Shown here: piece after piece, positions 17,621 to 26,143 of the stretch
How positions within the stretch are numbered: position 1 is the first letter of the stretch
Layout: every line of letters begins with the position of its first letter
DNA from: Rhodobacteraceae bacterium M382
GTDB taxonomy: Bacteria > Pseudomonadota > Alphaproteobacteria > Rhodobacterales > Rhodobacteraceae
Assembly (NCBI GenBank): GCA_025141015.1
Contig: CP081098.1
Coordinates: 1,370,501 to 1,434,500 of the forward strand
Direction: 5' to 3'
Length of the DNA: 64,000 nucleotides
Made by a program: the position numbers and the translations under genes
The notes under the pieces: generated by a model
What the model was told of the DNA's origin: nothing
Database searches by the model: none
Seen by the model: the letters and a program-made list of their open reading frames with translations, nothing else

Positions 17621-18903
17621 GCGCTTTTCTCCGCCAATTGGACCAGCAGTTTGGCGGCCTTTTCCTGCCCGTTCTGCGATTGCATGTGTTGCGATGTCGA
17701 TGTGAGTTTGGCGGCCATGCGCGTGTCACTCAGGCAGGCTTCGATCTTTTCGATCATCTCGGCGTCGGTCCAGTCATAGCGATCTGACCGGAACCCGTGA
17801 CCGGTTTCCTGCACCCGCATGGCATTGTCGTGCCCATCCCAGACATAGGCCATGATGATCGCGGGCTTGCCGAAGTACAGGCATTCGGTGAACGAATTGT
17901 TGCCTCCGTGGTGGATCACCAAATCGACCTGTGGGATGACCGAGGGCTGCGGGAACCAGCTGTCGATGATCACATTATCGGGGATGTCGGAATAGTCGTC
18001 CTTGTAGTCCCCAACATTCACCAACGCACGGTAGCGACTGTTACCGATCAATGTGATCAGCCGTTTCAGAAGATCGGTGTCACCGGCACCAAGCGATCCG
18101 AAGGAGACGTAAAGCAGAGGGCCATCATTGTTCTTTTTGAACGTCGGCACCTCATAGGGGTCGTCCTGACGCACACACCCTTCGAGGTACTGGAACTGCG
18201 CCGGATCCAGCGGTACCGGGCGGTTATAACGCGCCTGTTCCGGGTACAGCAGCAGGTTCAGATACGGCGAGGCCTCAAAGAATTGGCCGACCGGATAGGC
18301 GTCTTCGTTGTTTGCGGCGAGAAACGCGTTGAAGTCGTCATGGATCGGCTTGATGACTTCGTGGAATTTGGCGCGAAAGGCGGCATGTCCTTCGGTATCG
18401 TTCTCGGACATACCGGACAGATGCGGTGGGATGGCGTCATCTTCGATTTCGTTTTCCGAACAGGAGATAATGCGAACCCAGGGCACACCGTGTTGTTTGA
18501 TGGCCGGGAACAGGATCACATTGTCCACGGAAATAACGTCAGGTTTGATTTCGGCCAATATGCCGGGCAAATCCTTTTGCGCCCATTTTGCGCTGTCTAC
18601 GATCGCCTCCCAGCATTCCTTGACATAATTGTCGATCTGATCGATCGGGGCCTTGCGGAAATTGGGGATGTGACCGTTGATGAAGTCCTCCCAGAATTTG
18701 GCCATTTGTTCAGCGGGCATGGGTTCGGACAGGTTCACCGGGTGGGCCTCGAAGCCATATCCCTTGTAAACATCGACAAAACCGGGATCGGACAGGAACA
18801 CGGCCTTGTGGCCTTTGCGTTCGACCGCCTGCGCGATTCCAACTGAATTCAGGGCTGGACCAAAGGCTGCCTCGGGGAAGAAGGCAAAGGTTTTCTGTTC
18901 CAT
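17617..18903 (-). CDS. UGT/MGT-like glycosyltransferase, copy 1
   Basis: 428-residue GT-B glycosyltransferase of the GT1 kind. The donor-binding region starts at residue 331 with HHGGNNSFTE and continues GKPAI...WDGHDNAMR. The N-terminal half begins FPEAAFGPALNSVGIAQ, a Rossmann acceptor domain. GT1 enzymes add a nucleotide-activated sugar to a small molecule. It lies directly after potA in the importer operon and has a full-length paralogue (also 428 residues, same motif position) at 23953-25239 on the opposite strand. This strongly links the two to one pathway. Confidence 0.85.
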   Translation of the reverse strand: MEQKTFAFFPEAAFGPALNSVGIAQAVERKGHKAVFLSDPGFVDVYKGYGFEAHPVNLSEPMPAEQMAKFWEDFINGHIPNFRKAPIDQIDNYVKECWEAIVDSAKWAQKDLPGILAEIKPDVISVDNVILFPAIKQHGVPWVRIISCSENEIEDDAIPPHLSGMSENDTEGHAAFRAKFHEVIKPIHDDFNAFLAANNEDAYPVGQFFEASPYLNLLLYPEQARYNRPVPLDPAQFQYLEGCVRQDDPYEVPTFKKNNDGPLLYVSFGSLGAGDTDLLKRLITLIGNSRYRALVNVGDYKDDYSDIPDNVIIDSWFPQPSVIPQVDLVIHHGGNNSFTECLYFGKPAIIMAYVWDGHDNAMRVQETGHGFRSDRYDWTDAEMIEKIEACLSDTRMAAKLTSTSQHMQSQNGQEKAAKLLVQLAEKSA

Positions 18904-18960
18904 GAATTTCTCCTCTGTTGTGTGCTCCGGCTGTTGCGGCCGGTTGGGTCGGGGCCGTGC

Positions 18961-20025
18961 TCAGACGGCAAAAACGCGGGTATCCTTGGCCGTCCAACTG
19001 ACAGTGATCTGTTCGCCGATGGTCAGCGGCTGGCCTTCGGCGGCATCTGCGGTCAGGCGCACCATGACCGGATCCGGGGATAGGGCGGTGTTCAGATGTA
19101 CCTGCAGATCCAGCCCGTGATAGGCCACGGCACTGACACGGCCGGTCAGGGTATTGTCGCCATCGCGCTGTCCCAGTCGCAGTCGTTCGGGGCGCACAGC
19201 GGCGACGGCCCGTTCCCCGTCGACGGTGTCATGATCCAGAGGTGCGGAAATTCGGGTGCCGTCCTGGGCCACCAACGCATCGCCCACCCGCTGGACCGGC
19301 AGGAAATTCATCACACCGATAAAGTCGGCGGCAAAGCGGCTTTTGGGGTGTTCATAGATTTCGTGCGGTGTGCCGCATTGCAGAAGTTTACCGTCCTTTA
19401 GAATGGCAATCCGATCTGCCATCACCAGGGCTTCTTCCTGATCGTGGGTGACGATGATGAATGTAATGCCGAATTCATGCTGAATGCGTTTCAGTTCAAG
19501 CTGCATGTCACCCCGCAGCTTCTTGTCCAATGCGCCCAGCGGTTCATCCAACAGCAGCAGCCGGGGCCGTTTGACCAACGCACGGGCCAGGGCGACCCGT
19601 TGACGTTGCCCCCCCGACAGTTGGTCGGGTTTGCGGTTGGCGAGCGGCGACAGCTGAATAACTCCCAGGATCTCATCGACCCGCTGTTTGATCTCGGGTT
19701 TGGGCAGCTTTTCCATCTCCAGCCCATAGGCGATGTTCTGGAACACCGTCATATGCGGAAACAGGGCATAGGACTGAAACATCAGGTTTACCGGGCGGTG
19801 GTTGGGGAGAATGTCGGAAATGTCCTGCCCATCCAGCAGAATGGACCCGGCGTTGGGTGTTTCAAATCCGGCCAGCATCCGCAGCAGGGTGGTCTTGCCG
19901 CTGCCCGAAGCCCCCAGCAGGGCAAAGAATTCGTTTTCGCGGATGTCCAGATCGATCCCGGCCACGGCCTTGATCGCGCCAAACCGCTTTTCTATGTTTC
20001 TGAGCGACAGCAAGGTCTGGGTCAT
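18961..20025 (-). CDS. potA: Polyamine-type ABC transporter ATP-binding protein
   Basis: 354-residue ABC ATPase of the PotA group: Walker A GASGSGKT (38-45), signature LSGGQRQRVALARAL, Walker B LLLDEPLGALD, intact switch His (VTHDQEEA) and a C-terminal TOBE region. It powers import by the two permeases encoded just upstream. Its start overlaps the permease stop by 4 bp (20022-20025). Confidence 0.9.
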   Translation of the reverse strand: MTQTLLSLRNIEKRFGAIKAVAGIDLDIRENEFFALLGASGSGKTTLLRMLAGFETPNAGSILLDGQDISDILPNHRPVNLMFQSYALFPHMTVFQNIAYGLEMEKLPKPEIKQRVDEILGVIQLSPLANRKPDQLSGGQRQRVALARALVKRPRLLLLDEPLGALDKKLRGDMQLELKRIQHEFGITFIIVTHDQEEALVMADRIAILKDGKLLQCGTPHEIYEHPKSRFAADFIGVMNFLPVQRVGDALVAQDGTRISAPLDHDTVDGERAVAAVRPERLRLGQRDGDNTLTGRVSAVAYHGLDLQVHLNTALSPDPVMVRLTADAAEGQPLTIGEQITVSWTAKDTRVFAV

Positions 20026-20813
20026 TGTCCCGGAAGCCCTCCGCGGTTGAGACGTTGCGACAGGGCGAGCGCGATGACGGAAAATGTCATCACAAGAGTC
20101 GCCAATGCGTTGATTTCCGGTGTGACGCCAAAGCGGATCATGGCAAAGATCTGCATTGGCAAGGTGATTGAATCCCGACCGGCACCTGCGGTGAAAAAGG
20201 CGATGATGAATTCATCCACAGACAAGGTGAACGCCAGCAGCGCCCCAGCGATCACCGCGGGCAGCATCACCGGCAAAACCACCCGCCACAGGGTGATCGG
20301 GGTCGAAGCTCCCAGATCGACCGAGGCCTCGACAATCGACCAGTCGAACGTCTTGAGCCGTGCGCGGACGACGGAACAGACAAAGGCAAGGTTGAACACA
20401 ACGTGGCTGACAATCACTGTGTGCAGACCCATGGTCAAATTCAGCAAGGAAAAGAAACTGAGCAGTGCAATCGCCAGCACGATGTCGGGAATGATCATCG
20501 GGGCAAAGATGATGGTTTCGATGAAACGCCCCTTGCGGCGGCGGATTTCAACGCCGATGGCCAACAGGGTGCCCAGGATAGTGGCCAGAACAGTTGATAC
20601 GACGGCTACAAAGAGCGTGTTCAACGCTGCACCGATGATTTCGTCGTTGGCAAAGAGCGCGCCATACCATTTGGTCGAAAATCCGGTCCATGCCGTCGGC
20701 AGGCCACCGTCATTGAACGACAGGGCAAACAGCACCGAAATCGGGATATAGAGAAAGGCAAAAACGGCCGAAAGGATCATCAGCATCAGGCGGCGATTGG
20801 CTTGACCGTGCAT
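20022..20813 (-). CDS. potC: Polyamine-type ABC transporter permease (PotC-like)
   Basis: 263-residue inner-membrane permease with several hydrophobic segments and the coupling EAA-like loop EASVDLGASTPITLWRVVLPVMLP. The start at 20813 is chosen because a GGGGAGGG site precedes it by about 9 nt and it begins 1 nt after the upstream stop; a longer frame from 20858 has less support. It pairs with the PotB-like permease. Confidence 0.87.
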   Translation of the reverse strand: MHGQANRRLMLMILSAVFAFLYIPISVLFALSFNDGGLPTAWTGFSTKWYGALFANDEIIGAALNTLFVAVVSTVLATILGTLLAIGVEIRRRKGRFIETIIFAPMIIPDIVLAIALLSFFSLLNLTMGLHTVIVSHVVFNLAFVCSVVRARLKTFDWSIVEASVDLGASTPITLWRVVLPVMLPAVIAGALLAFTLSVDEFIIAFFTAGAGRDSITLPMQIFAMIRFGVTPEINALATLVMTFSVIALALSQRLNRGGLPGQ

Positions 20814-20814
20814 C

Positions 20815-21669
20815 TCAGCTGCCCTCCCCACGTGCGCCCGAGGCGCGTTCCGTGGCAAACGTCTGAAGCGTCAGCAACCCCATCATGATCGCGATCAGAA
20901 ACATCGACAGTGCCGCGCCAAACGGCCAGTCGTTGGCAGTCAGAAATTGGGCATAGACCAGGTTGCCGATCATCTGGAATTGACCACCTCCCAACAAGGC
21001 GGGGGTTACGAAATTTCCGATCGACAAAACAAAAACAAAGACAAATCCGGTGGCGATCCCTGGAACAGTCATGGGCAGGGTCACCCGGCGAAACGTTGTC
21101 CACCCCGACCCGCCCAGATCGCGCGAGGCTTCGGTGATTTCGGGATTCAGCCGGGACAGCGGCGCATAACAGGCCAGAATGACAAACGGCAAATAGTTGT
21201 ACACGAGCCCGATCACCACCGCGCTTTCGGTATACAGCATCTTGGGCAGTTCGCCTTCATAGCCAAATGTCTGAACCAGCGAAGCAATCAGCCCCTCGCG
21301 GTTCAGCAGCACGATCCAGGCATAGGTTCGCACCAGATAGTTTGACCAGAACGGCAGAACCGCAAAGAACAGCAGGATTGGTTGGCGCCTGGCGGGCGCA
21401 GCAGCTATCGCATAGGCCGCAGCATACCCGACAACAACCGCGATCCCGGCTGACAGCCCGGCGATCCAGGCGGATTTCAGGAATATCCCGGCATAGAGCG
21501 GATCAAAAACCAGCCAGATATTTTCCAGCGTAAACGTGTATTCGATGCCGCCATAAATGCCCCGCCGAAAGAACGCCAAGGCCAGAATCAGCAGGCAGGG
21601 GATCACCATCAGGCCGGTCAGCCATGCCAGGGCCGGGGACATCAGGTACAGGGACTTGCGGTCAGTCAT
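20815..21669 (-). CDS. potB: Polyamine-type ABC transporter permease (PotB-like)
   Basis: 284-residue permease with about six membrane segments (for example ALAWLTGLMVIPCLLILALA near the N-terminus) and the EAA loop EASRDLGGSGWTTFRRVTLPMTVPG. It follows potD after a 110-bp gap containing a hairpin, so the binding protein is probably made in excess of the permeases. Confidence 0.87.
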   Translation of the reverse strand: MTDRKSLYLMSPALAWLTGLMVIPCLLILALAFFRRGIYGGIEYTFTLENIWLVFDPLYAGIFLKSAWIAGLSAGIAVVVGYAAAYAIAAAPARRQPILLFFAVLPFWSNYLVRTYAWIVLLNREGLIASLVQTFGYEGELPKMLYTESAVVIGLVYNYLPFVILACYAPLSRLNPEITEASRDLGGSGWTTFRRVTLPMTVPGIATGFVFVFVLSIGNFVTPALLGGGQFQMIGNLVYAQFLTANDWPFGAALSMFLIAIMMGLLTLQTFATERASGARGEGS

Positions 21670-21722
21670 CAGGGGCTCGTCACACGGACGCAGGCGATCA
21701 GATCACCCGGTCAACTTGATTG

Positions 21723-21760
21723 GAAAAGGCGGCCCGACGCCATTCAAGCACCGGGCCAAG
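21723..21760 (-). terminator. Hairpin between potD and potB (partial terminator/attenuator)
   Basis: On the minus strand, GGCCCG and CGGGCC form a stem with a 15-nt loop, followed by GCCTTTT. A second small stem, ATCCCA-G-TGGGAT, precedes it. Position after the binding-protein gene suggests transcript processing or partial termination rather than the operon's end. Confidence 0.55.
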
Positions 21761-21779
21761 TATCCCACTGGGATCGGGA

Positions 21780-22829
21780 TCAGTTGGCGGCCTTGATTTC
21801 AGACACGGCGCGGGAATAGGCCCGGGTTGCCTCGCCCACATCGCGCAGCTGTTCGTACCCGACCAGCGTATCCGGGGTCAGACCCATATTCGGAAAGCTG
21901 GCAATGAAATCGGCGGACAGGGCTGACATGGCCGGCTCGTTTGGCACCTTGTACAGGATGTTTTCCGCTGCCCAACCGTGGTTCTTGGCATCCAGGATAA
22001 AGTCCACGAACGCATAGGCCGCATCCTTGTTTTCCGAATTCTTAAGGATCACCATGGTGTCGACCCACAGATCCGAACCCTCATTCGGGATCACATATTT
22101 GATGTCGGCGTTTTCCCCGATGCCATAGTTGCACCAGCCATCCCAAGCGTGGACCAATTCCGCCTCGCCCGACACCAGTTTGGCGTAAAAGGTGGTATCG
22201 TCATAGGCCAGCAACGTCTTCTTGGCTTGGATCAGCAGGTCGCGGACTTCGTTCAGCTTGTCGCCATCGGTTTCATTCACCGAATACCCTTTGGCCAACT
22301 GACCGGCAGCCAGCAGCCAGCGGTCGGTGGCGAGCATGGTTGTCTTGCCGTTCAGGTCGTCGCTGGGATCCAGCAAGTCCATCCAGCTGTCGGGGGTATC
22401 GGCCACCAGGTCGGACCGATAGCACAATCCGGTCGTCCCCCAGGCATAGGGAACCGAAAACATGTTGCCGGGATCATGCTCCAGTTTGGTCGCCTGATCA
22501 TAAAGGTTCGCCATGTTGGGAATCTTGGCGTGGTCCAGGTCCTCGGCCAGTCCCAGATTATGGAGCACTTCGGCAAAAGGGGACGACACAAAGACGACGT
22601 CATATCCCTTGCCCTTGGAGGCAATCAGCTTGCCCATGATCTCTTCGTTGGTGCCATGCAGAACCAATTCGGCACTGTTGCCGCTAGCCGCGTTAAAGCT
22701 GTCGATGGCATCGGGGGCCATATAGCCATCCCAGTTGGACACCACCAACCCGTCGGCGGCCAAGGTGCTGGCGCTGAACGTCAGGCACAGACCCACTGCG
22801 GTGAGCGTTTTCGGGACCTTTCGAAACAT
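21780..22829 (-). CDS. potD: Periplasmic polyamine-type substrate-binding protein
   Basis: 349-residue PotD/PotF-like binding protein. The N-terminus has a basic start and a hydrophobic core ending STLAADG, a Sec signal peptide with cleavage near residue 25. The mature start LVVSNWDGYMAPD and the DVVFVSS and YAWGTTG segments are typical of spermidine/putrescine receptors. The start at 22829 is preferred over 22898 because GAGGAGAA precedes it by about 5 nt. It is first in the ten-gene operon and divergent from the GntR gene. Confidence 0.88.
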   Translation of the reverse strand: MFRKVPKTLTAVGLCLTFSASTLAADGLVVSNWDGYMAPDAIDSFNAASGNSAELVLHGTNEEIMGKLIASKGKGYDVVFVSSPFAEVLHNLGLAEDLDHAKIPNMANLYDQATKLEHDPGNMFSVPYAWGTTGLCYRSDLVADTPDSWMDLLDPSDDLNGKTTMLATDRWLLAAGQLAKGYSVNETDGDKLNEVRDLLIQAKKTLLAYDDTTFYAKLVSGEAELVHAWDGWCNYGIGENADIKYVIPNEGSDLWVDTMVILKNSENKDAAYAFVDFILDAKNHGWAAENILYKVPNEPAMSALSADFIASFPNMGLTPDTLVGYEQLRDVGEATRAYSRAVSEIKAAN

Positions 22830-22924
22830 TCCAATTCTCCTCGTTTCCTGTTGGATGCCGCATGTCCACGGGACCTGCGGTTTTTGGTTTTGTTCCAAGC
22901 GGCTGTTGTTCGCCGCACTGCAAT

Positions 22925-22954
22925 CTAGTATTAATGAAAGAAAAAGTACGTCAA
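22925..22954 (-). promoter_or_regulatory. Candidate sigma-70 promoter of the potD operon
   Basis: On the minus strand TTGACG (-35) and TACTAG (-10) are 18 bp apart, about 95 nt before the potD start in an AT-rich patch. The AT-rich region between the divergent potD and gntR genes is the probable operator zone for the GntR protein; no clean palindrome was identified. Confidence 0.5.
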
Positions 22955-23023
22955 ACTGTATTCATTGTTCTTTTTTGACTTGGTCACTTTGCGGGCCTTG
23001 TTGTGCCTGAAGGGAGTCGGGAG

Positions 23024-23956
23024 ATGTCAGAGATTAGGCGCAATGCTCGGCAAAGCCATATCGCTCTCGCCAAGCAGGTTTTGAGTATCGCGCTGGAGCG
23101 GGGCATGAGGCGGGGGGATCACCTACCGGAACAGGCGTTTTCCGAGGCCTGTGGTGTGTCGCGAACGCCAATTCGATCTGCATTTAAGATGCTGGAAAGA
23201 AATAGTGTTTTGGAATGGCGTCAGGAGGAGGGGTTTTTCCTGGCGGTGGATTCGGCGGATCAGGCCTCCAAGGCCTTGGAGGCCTTTGAGGAAGCGGAGG
23301 ATTCGTTGGCGCGACGGATCCTTTCGGATCGGGCGGATCGGCGCATTGAGGATGTGCAATCTGTGAGCGCCTTGGTGCGGCGGTATGGAGTGTCGCGCAA
23401 TTCGGTACTACTTGCGCTAAAAATACTATCTCAGGACGGAATTGTCACGCAATTGCCGGGGCGGGCCTGGGCCTTTCAGCCCATGATCGATTCGCCTAAA
23501 TCTGTCGATGAAAGCTTTGACTTCCGTCTGTCCATGGAGCCACAGGCCATCATGGCACCGGGATTTTCGCTGGATATCAAACGGGCCGGGTTGCTGAGAA
23601 CACAGATTGACGATTTCCTGCGTGCTGGCGAAGAGCGTCTGACTACGGGCGGATTTCGCCGTATCGACACTGAATTTCACAGCCTCATTGCGCAAAGTTC
23701 AGGGAATCGGTTTGTGCGCGGCGCTCTGTTGGCGCATCACCGATTGCGCAAGGCATCCCGACGCAGTACGTCGATGCCGAGTTTTCGCATGAGACAGGCC
23801 ATGATCGAACACCTGGAAATTCTGGACAGCCTGGAACGCAACCAATTCGACCTGGCTGCTGACCAAATGGTGGTGCATCTGCGCCGCTCGCGCATTCGAC
23901 GGCCCGAGGCAGCGAACCGGGGTATCCCGCCTTTGACAAGAGGGCCACGCGCGTGA
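23024..23956 (+). CDS. GntR/FadR-type regulator with two predicted winged-helix domains
   Basis: 310-residue regulator. Residues 8-75 look like a GntR winged helix (LPEQAFSEACGVSRTPIRSAFKMLERN...G). Residues 90-150 look like a second one (SALVRRYGVSRNSVLLALKILSQDGIV), followed by an FCD ligand domain with metal-type residues (DTEFHSLIA...SGNRF, EHLEIL, VVHLRRS). A standard FadR protein is about 230-250 residues with one winged helix. ATG 23024 has AAGGGAG upstream. It is divergent from the importer operon and overlaps the second glycosyltransferase by GTGA, so it probably regulates both. Confidence 0.82.
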   Translation: MSEIRRNARQSHIALAKQVLSIALERGMRRGDHLPEQAFSEACGVSRTPIRSAFKMLERNSVLEWRQEEGFFLAVDSADQASKALEAFEEAEDSLARRILSDRADRRIEDVQSVSALVRRYGVSRNSVLLALKILSQDGIVTQLPGRAWAFQPMIDSPKSVDESFDFRLSMEPQAIMAPGFSLDIKRAGLLRTQIDDFLRAGEERLTTGGFRRIDTEFHSLIAQSSGNRFVRGALLAHHRLRKASRRSTSMPSFRMRQAMIEHLEILDSLERNQFDLAADQMVVHLRRSRIRRPEAANRGIPPLTRGPRA

Positions 23957-25239
23957 CTGTTTCGCCCACCATTGCCCTTTTCCCCGAAGCCGGTTTCGGT
24001 GCGGGGCTGAACTGTGTTGGCATTGCCCAGGAGCTGCGGCACCAGGGGGCCAATCCCGTGTTCATCTGCCACCCGGGGTTTACCGGTGTCTTTGCCGAAT
24101 ACGGGTTCAAGGAATACCACCTGCCGCAAAGGCTCAAGAATAGCGCCGAGGCGGTAGAAGACTATTGGCAAGGCTTTATCACGACGCATCTGCCGCATTT
24201 CAACCTGACACCGTTGGAACAATTGCCGACCTATGTTGCCCCCACATGGGAGGCTATCGTCGATACGGCGATTGCGGTCGAAGACGATCTGGGCGCGCTT
24301 CTGGACCGGATCAAACCCGATGCCGTCCTGCTGGACAATGTCATCATGTTCCCAGCCATCGCCAAGGCGGGGTGCCCCTGGGTGCGGATCGTCTCCTGTG
24401 CGGAAACCGAGATCCCCGATCCAGCTGTGCCACCCTATTTATCTGGGCTGGATGGTGACGACGCCACAGGTCGCGTGGCGTTCAAGAAAGCCTATGATCG
24501 GCACACCCGCACGTCGCATGCACGCTATAACGAATTTCGCAAGAAACGTGGCGCGGCGGCGCTGCCCCCTGGTCTGTTTCTGGAGCCGTCACCGTCGCTG
24601 AACCTGTTGCTGGCACCCACCGTGGTGCGCCATGACAGGGAAAACCAGTTGTCCGCAGAGCAATTCGTTTTCCTGGAAGGATGTGTCCGGCAAGAGGCCC
24701 CCTTCGAAATTCCCGACTTTCCGGTCAATGATGGTCCGATGATTTACATCAGCTTCGGGTCCCTTGGTGCCATTGATACCGATTTGATCCGTCGTATGAT
24801 TGATGTCTTTGCCACAATTCCAGCGCGCTTTCTGGTCAATGTTGGCGGGTTCGAAGATTCGTATGAGCATATCCCCGACAACGTCCATCTGGGTAATTGG
24901 TTTCCGCAACCATCTGTCGTCGCCCAATCCGCGCTTTTTATCCACCATGGCGGCAACAACAGCTTTTGCGAGGCGTTGTTTCATGGGGTGCCCTCGCTGG
25001 TCATGCCGTATTGTTGGGATGGCCATGACAACGCGCGCCGCGCCGAAGTCAAAGGGGTTGGTCGCCGGGTTGATCGAGCCAATTGGACGGCGCGGTCCCT
25101 GCGGTCCGAAATTTTGTCTCTTTTGAATGATGACGACATGCGTGTGCGCCTCAAAGCCGTCTCACATCAGATGCAGCGCCATTCTGGGACGCAACGGGCC
25201 GCGCAATCGGTGTTGGATCTGGTCGCCAAAAACCGATAG
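23953..25239 (+). CDS. UGT/MGT-like glycosyltransferase, copy 2
   Basis: 428-residue GT-B/GT1-type glycosyltransferase, paralogous over its full length to the one at 17617-18903: FPEAGFGAGLNCVGIAQ at the N-terminus, LDNVIMFPAI, a segment ending FLEGCVRQ, YISFGSLGA, and the donor motif HHGGNNSFCE again at residue 331. The start is GTG at 23953, overlapping the regulator stop by 4 bp. Being coupled to the regulator while its paralogue sits in the divergent operon suggests the two act in the same route on different acceptors, donors or positions. Confidence 0.83.
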   Translation: MTVSPTIALFPEAGFGAGLNCVGIAQELRHQGANPVFICHPGFTGVFAEYGFKEYHLPQRLKNSAEAVEDYWQGFITTHLPHFNLTPLEQLPTYVAPTWEAIVDTAIAVEDDLGALLDRIKPDAVLLDNVIMFPAIAKAGCPWVRIVSCAETEIPDPAVPPYLSGLDGDDATGRVAFKKAYDRHTRTSHARYNEFRKKRGAAALPPGLFLEPSPSLNLLLAPTVVRHDRENQLSAEQFVFLEGCVRQEAPFEIPDFPVNDGPMIYISFGSLGAIDTDLIRRMIDVFATIPARFLVNVGGFEDSYEHIPDNVHLGNWFPQPSVVAQSALFIHHGGNNSFCEALFHGVPSLVMPYCWDGHDNARRAEVKGVGRRVDRANWTARSLRSEILSLLNDDDMRVRLKAVSHQMQRHSGTQRAAQSVLDLVAKNR

Positions 25240-25249
25240 CCACCCAGTT

Positions 25250-25999
25250 TCAGGTGTCGAATGCGCGGCGGAGCCCGGCCGCAATCAGGGCTGGAATTTC
25301 GGGCAATAGGCCAACAACAGGCAGCAGATCTCCGGCAAACCCCGCGTCCTGCAAAGCCTTGGTGATATCATTGCGAACGTGGTCGCCCTGTTGAGCAAAA
25401 AAGGGGAGACACATGGTTTGGGTTCCGCATTTTCCTGCAGCATCTGTCACAAAGGGGCGTTGTTCGACAAATCCGACGGTTATTCGTGTGGTGTCGGCGA
25501 CAGCGGACAGGGCCTCGGCAAAGCCATAGGCGGCTTCGGCGGCCGAATTTCCGCGCGCCGATCCATGTGCAGCCAGCAACAGGTCTGTGTCCGGCAGAGC
25601 CCAGCCCCGCTTTTCGACCTCAGCTTGGAGAAAGCGGGCCACCATCGCCGGCAGGTCCGGATCCGACCCCAGCGGGTCGGTTGTTCTGGTGGACCGTCCG
25701 GCCAGTCTTTTGGGCAGAACCTGATTTGTGAACCAACCTCGCGCCATAAAACAAGGATATACAAGCGCATCAGCGCCCGCCTGTTCACAGACCTGTTCCA
25801 GCCTCCCCGGCATCGCCAGTGTGGCAGACAGAACCCTTGTGTGCGGCAATTCCGCCTGAACCTGTTGGGTCAATTGGCTCAGCGCTGCTTCGGCGGGGGC
25901 CGGGGCCGAGGGCTGACCATGTGCGACCAGGATCGCTGCGGGGCGTGTATCTGTAGGCGGGGGCAATTGGGTCTCCACGGGTTCGGATGCCTGGTGCAA
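25250..25999 (-). CDS. Double-domain CbiX/SirB-like chelatase family protein
   Basis: 249-residue protein with two chelatase-fold halves. The first begins ILVAHGQPS (His27) and the second LLLAAHGSARG (near residue 145), each with the HG motif of sirohydrochlorin cobalt/iron chelatases. A long CbiX has two such halves. No sirohaem or cobalamin genes are adjacent, so the metal and tetrapyrrole are uncertain. The gene converges on the glycosyltransferase with a 10-bp gap. Confidence 0.7.
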   Translation of the reverse strand: MHQASEPVETQLPPPTDTRPAAILVAHGQPSAPAPAEAALSQLTQQVQAELPHTRVLSATLAMPGRLEQVCEQAGADALVYPCFMARGWFTNQVLPKRLAGRSTRTTDPLGSDPDLPAMVARFLQAEVEKRGWALPDTDLLLAAHGSARGNSAAEAAYGFAEALSAVADTTRITVGFVEQRPFVTDAAGKCGTQTMCLPFFAQQGDHVRNDITKALQDAGFAGDLLPVVGLLPEIPALIAAGLRRAFDT

Positions 26000-26068
26000 A
26001 TCGCAACCTAGGGCGCAGGGTGGGGGTTGGCAATCTTGTGCCAGAAAAGAATGCTCAGGGTGACGGGC

Positions 26069-26114
26069 AAAAATAAAAGACCCCCGTACCCAATCGGGCT
26101 ACAGGGGTCTTTGG
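26069..26114 (-). terminator. Terminator of the LysR gene
   Basis: On the minus strand AAAGACCCC and GGGGTCTTTT form a stem with a loop of about 18 nt, followed by an AT-rich T-tract (ATTTTTGCC), 30-75 nt after the LysR stop. Confidence 0.8.
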
Positions 26115-26143
26115 GGTCGCGTGAGGGGGTTGGACGGCTGGCT

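Noticed and set aside
17797-18846. 349-codon plus-strand frame over glycosyltransferase 1
   Set aside because: Antisense shadow; the minus strand encodes the HHGGNN glycosyltransferase with coupled start and stop.
19444-20751. 435-codon plus-strand frame over potA/potC
   Set aside because: It spans two real genes on the other strand and has no recognisable domain.
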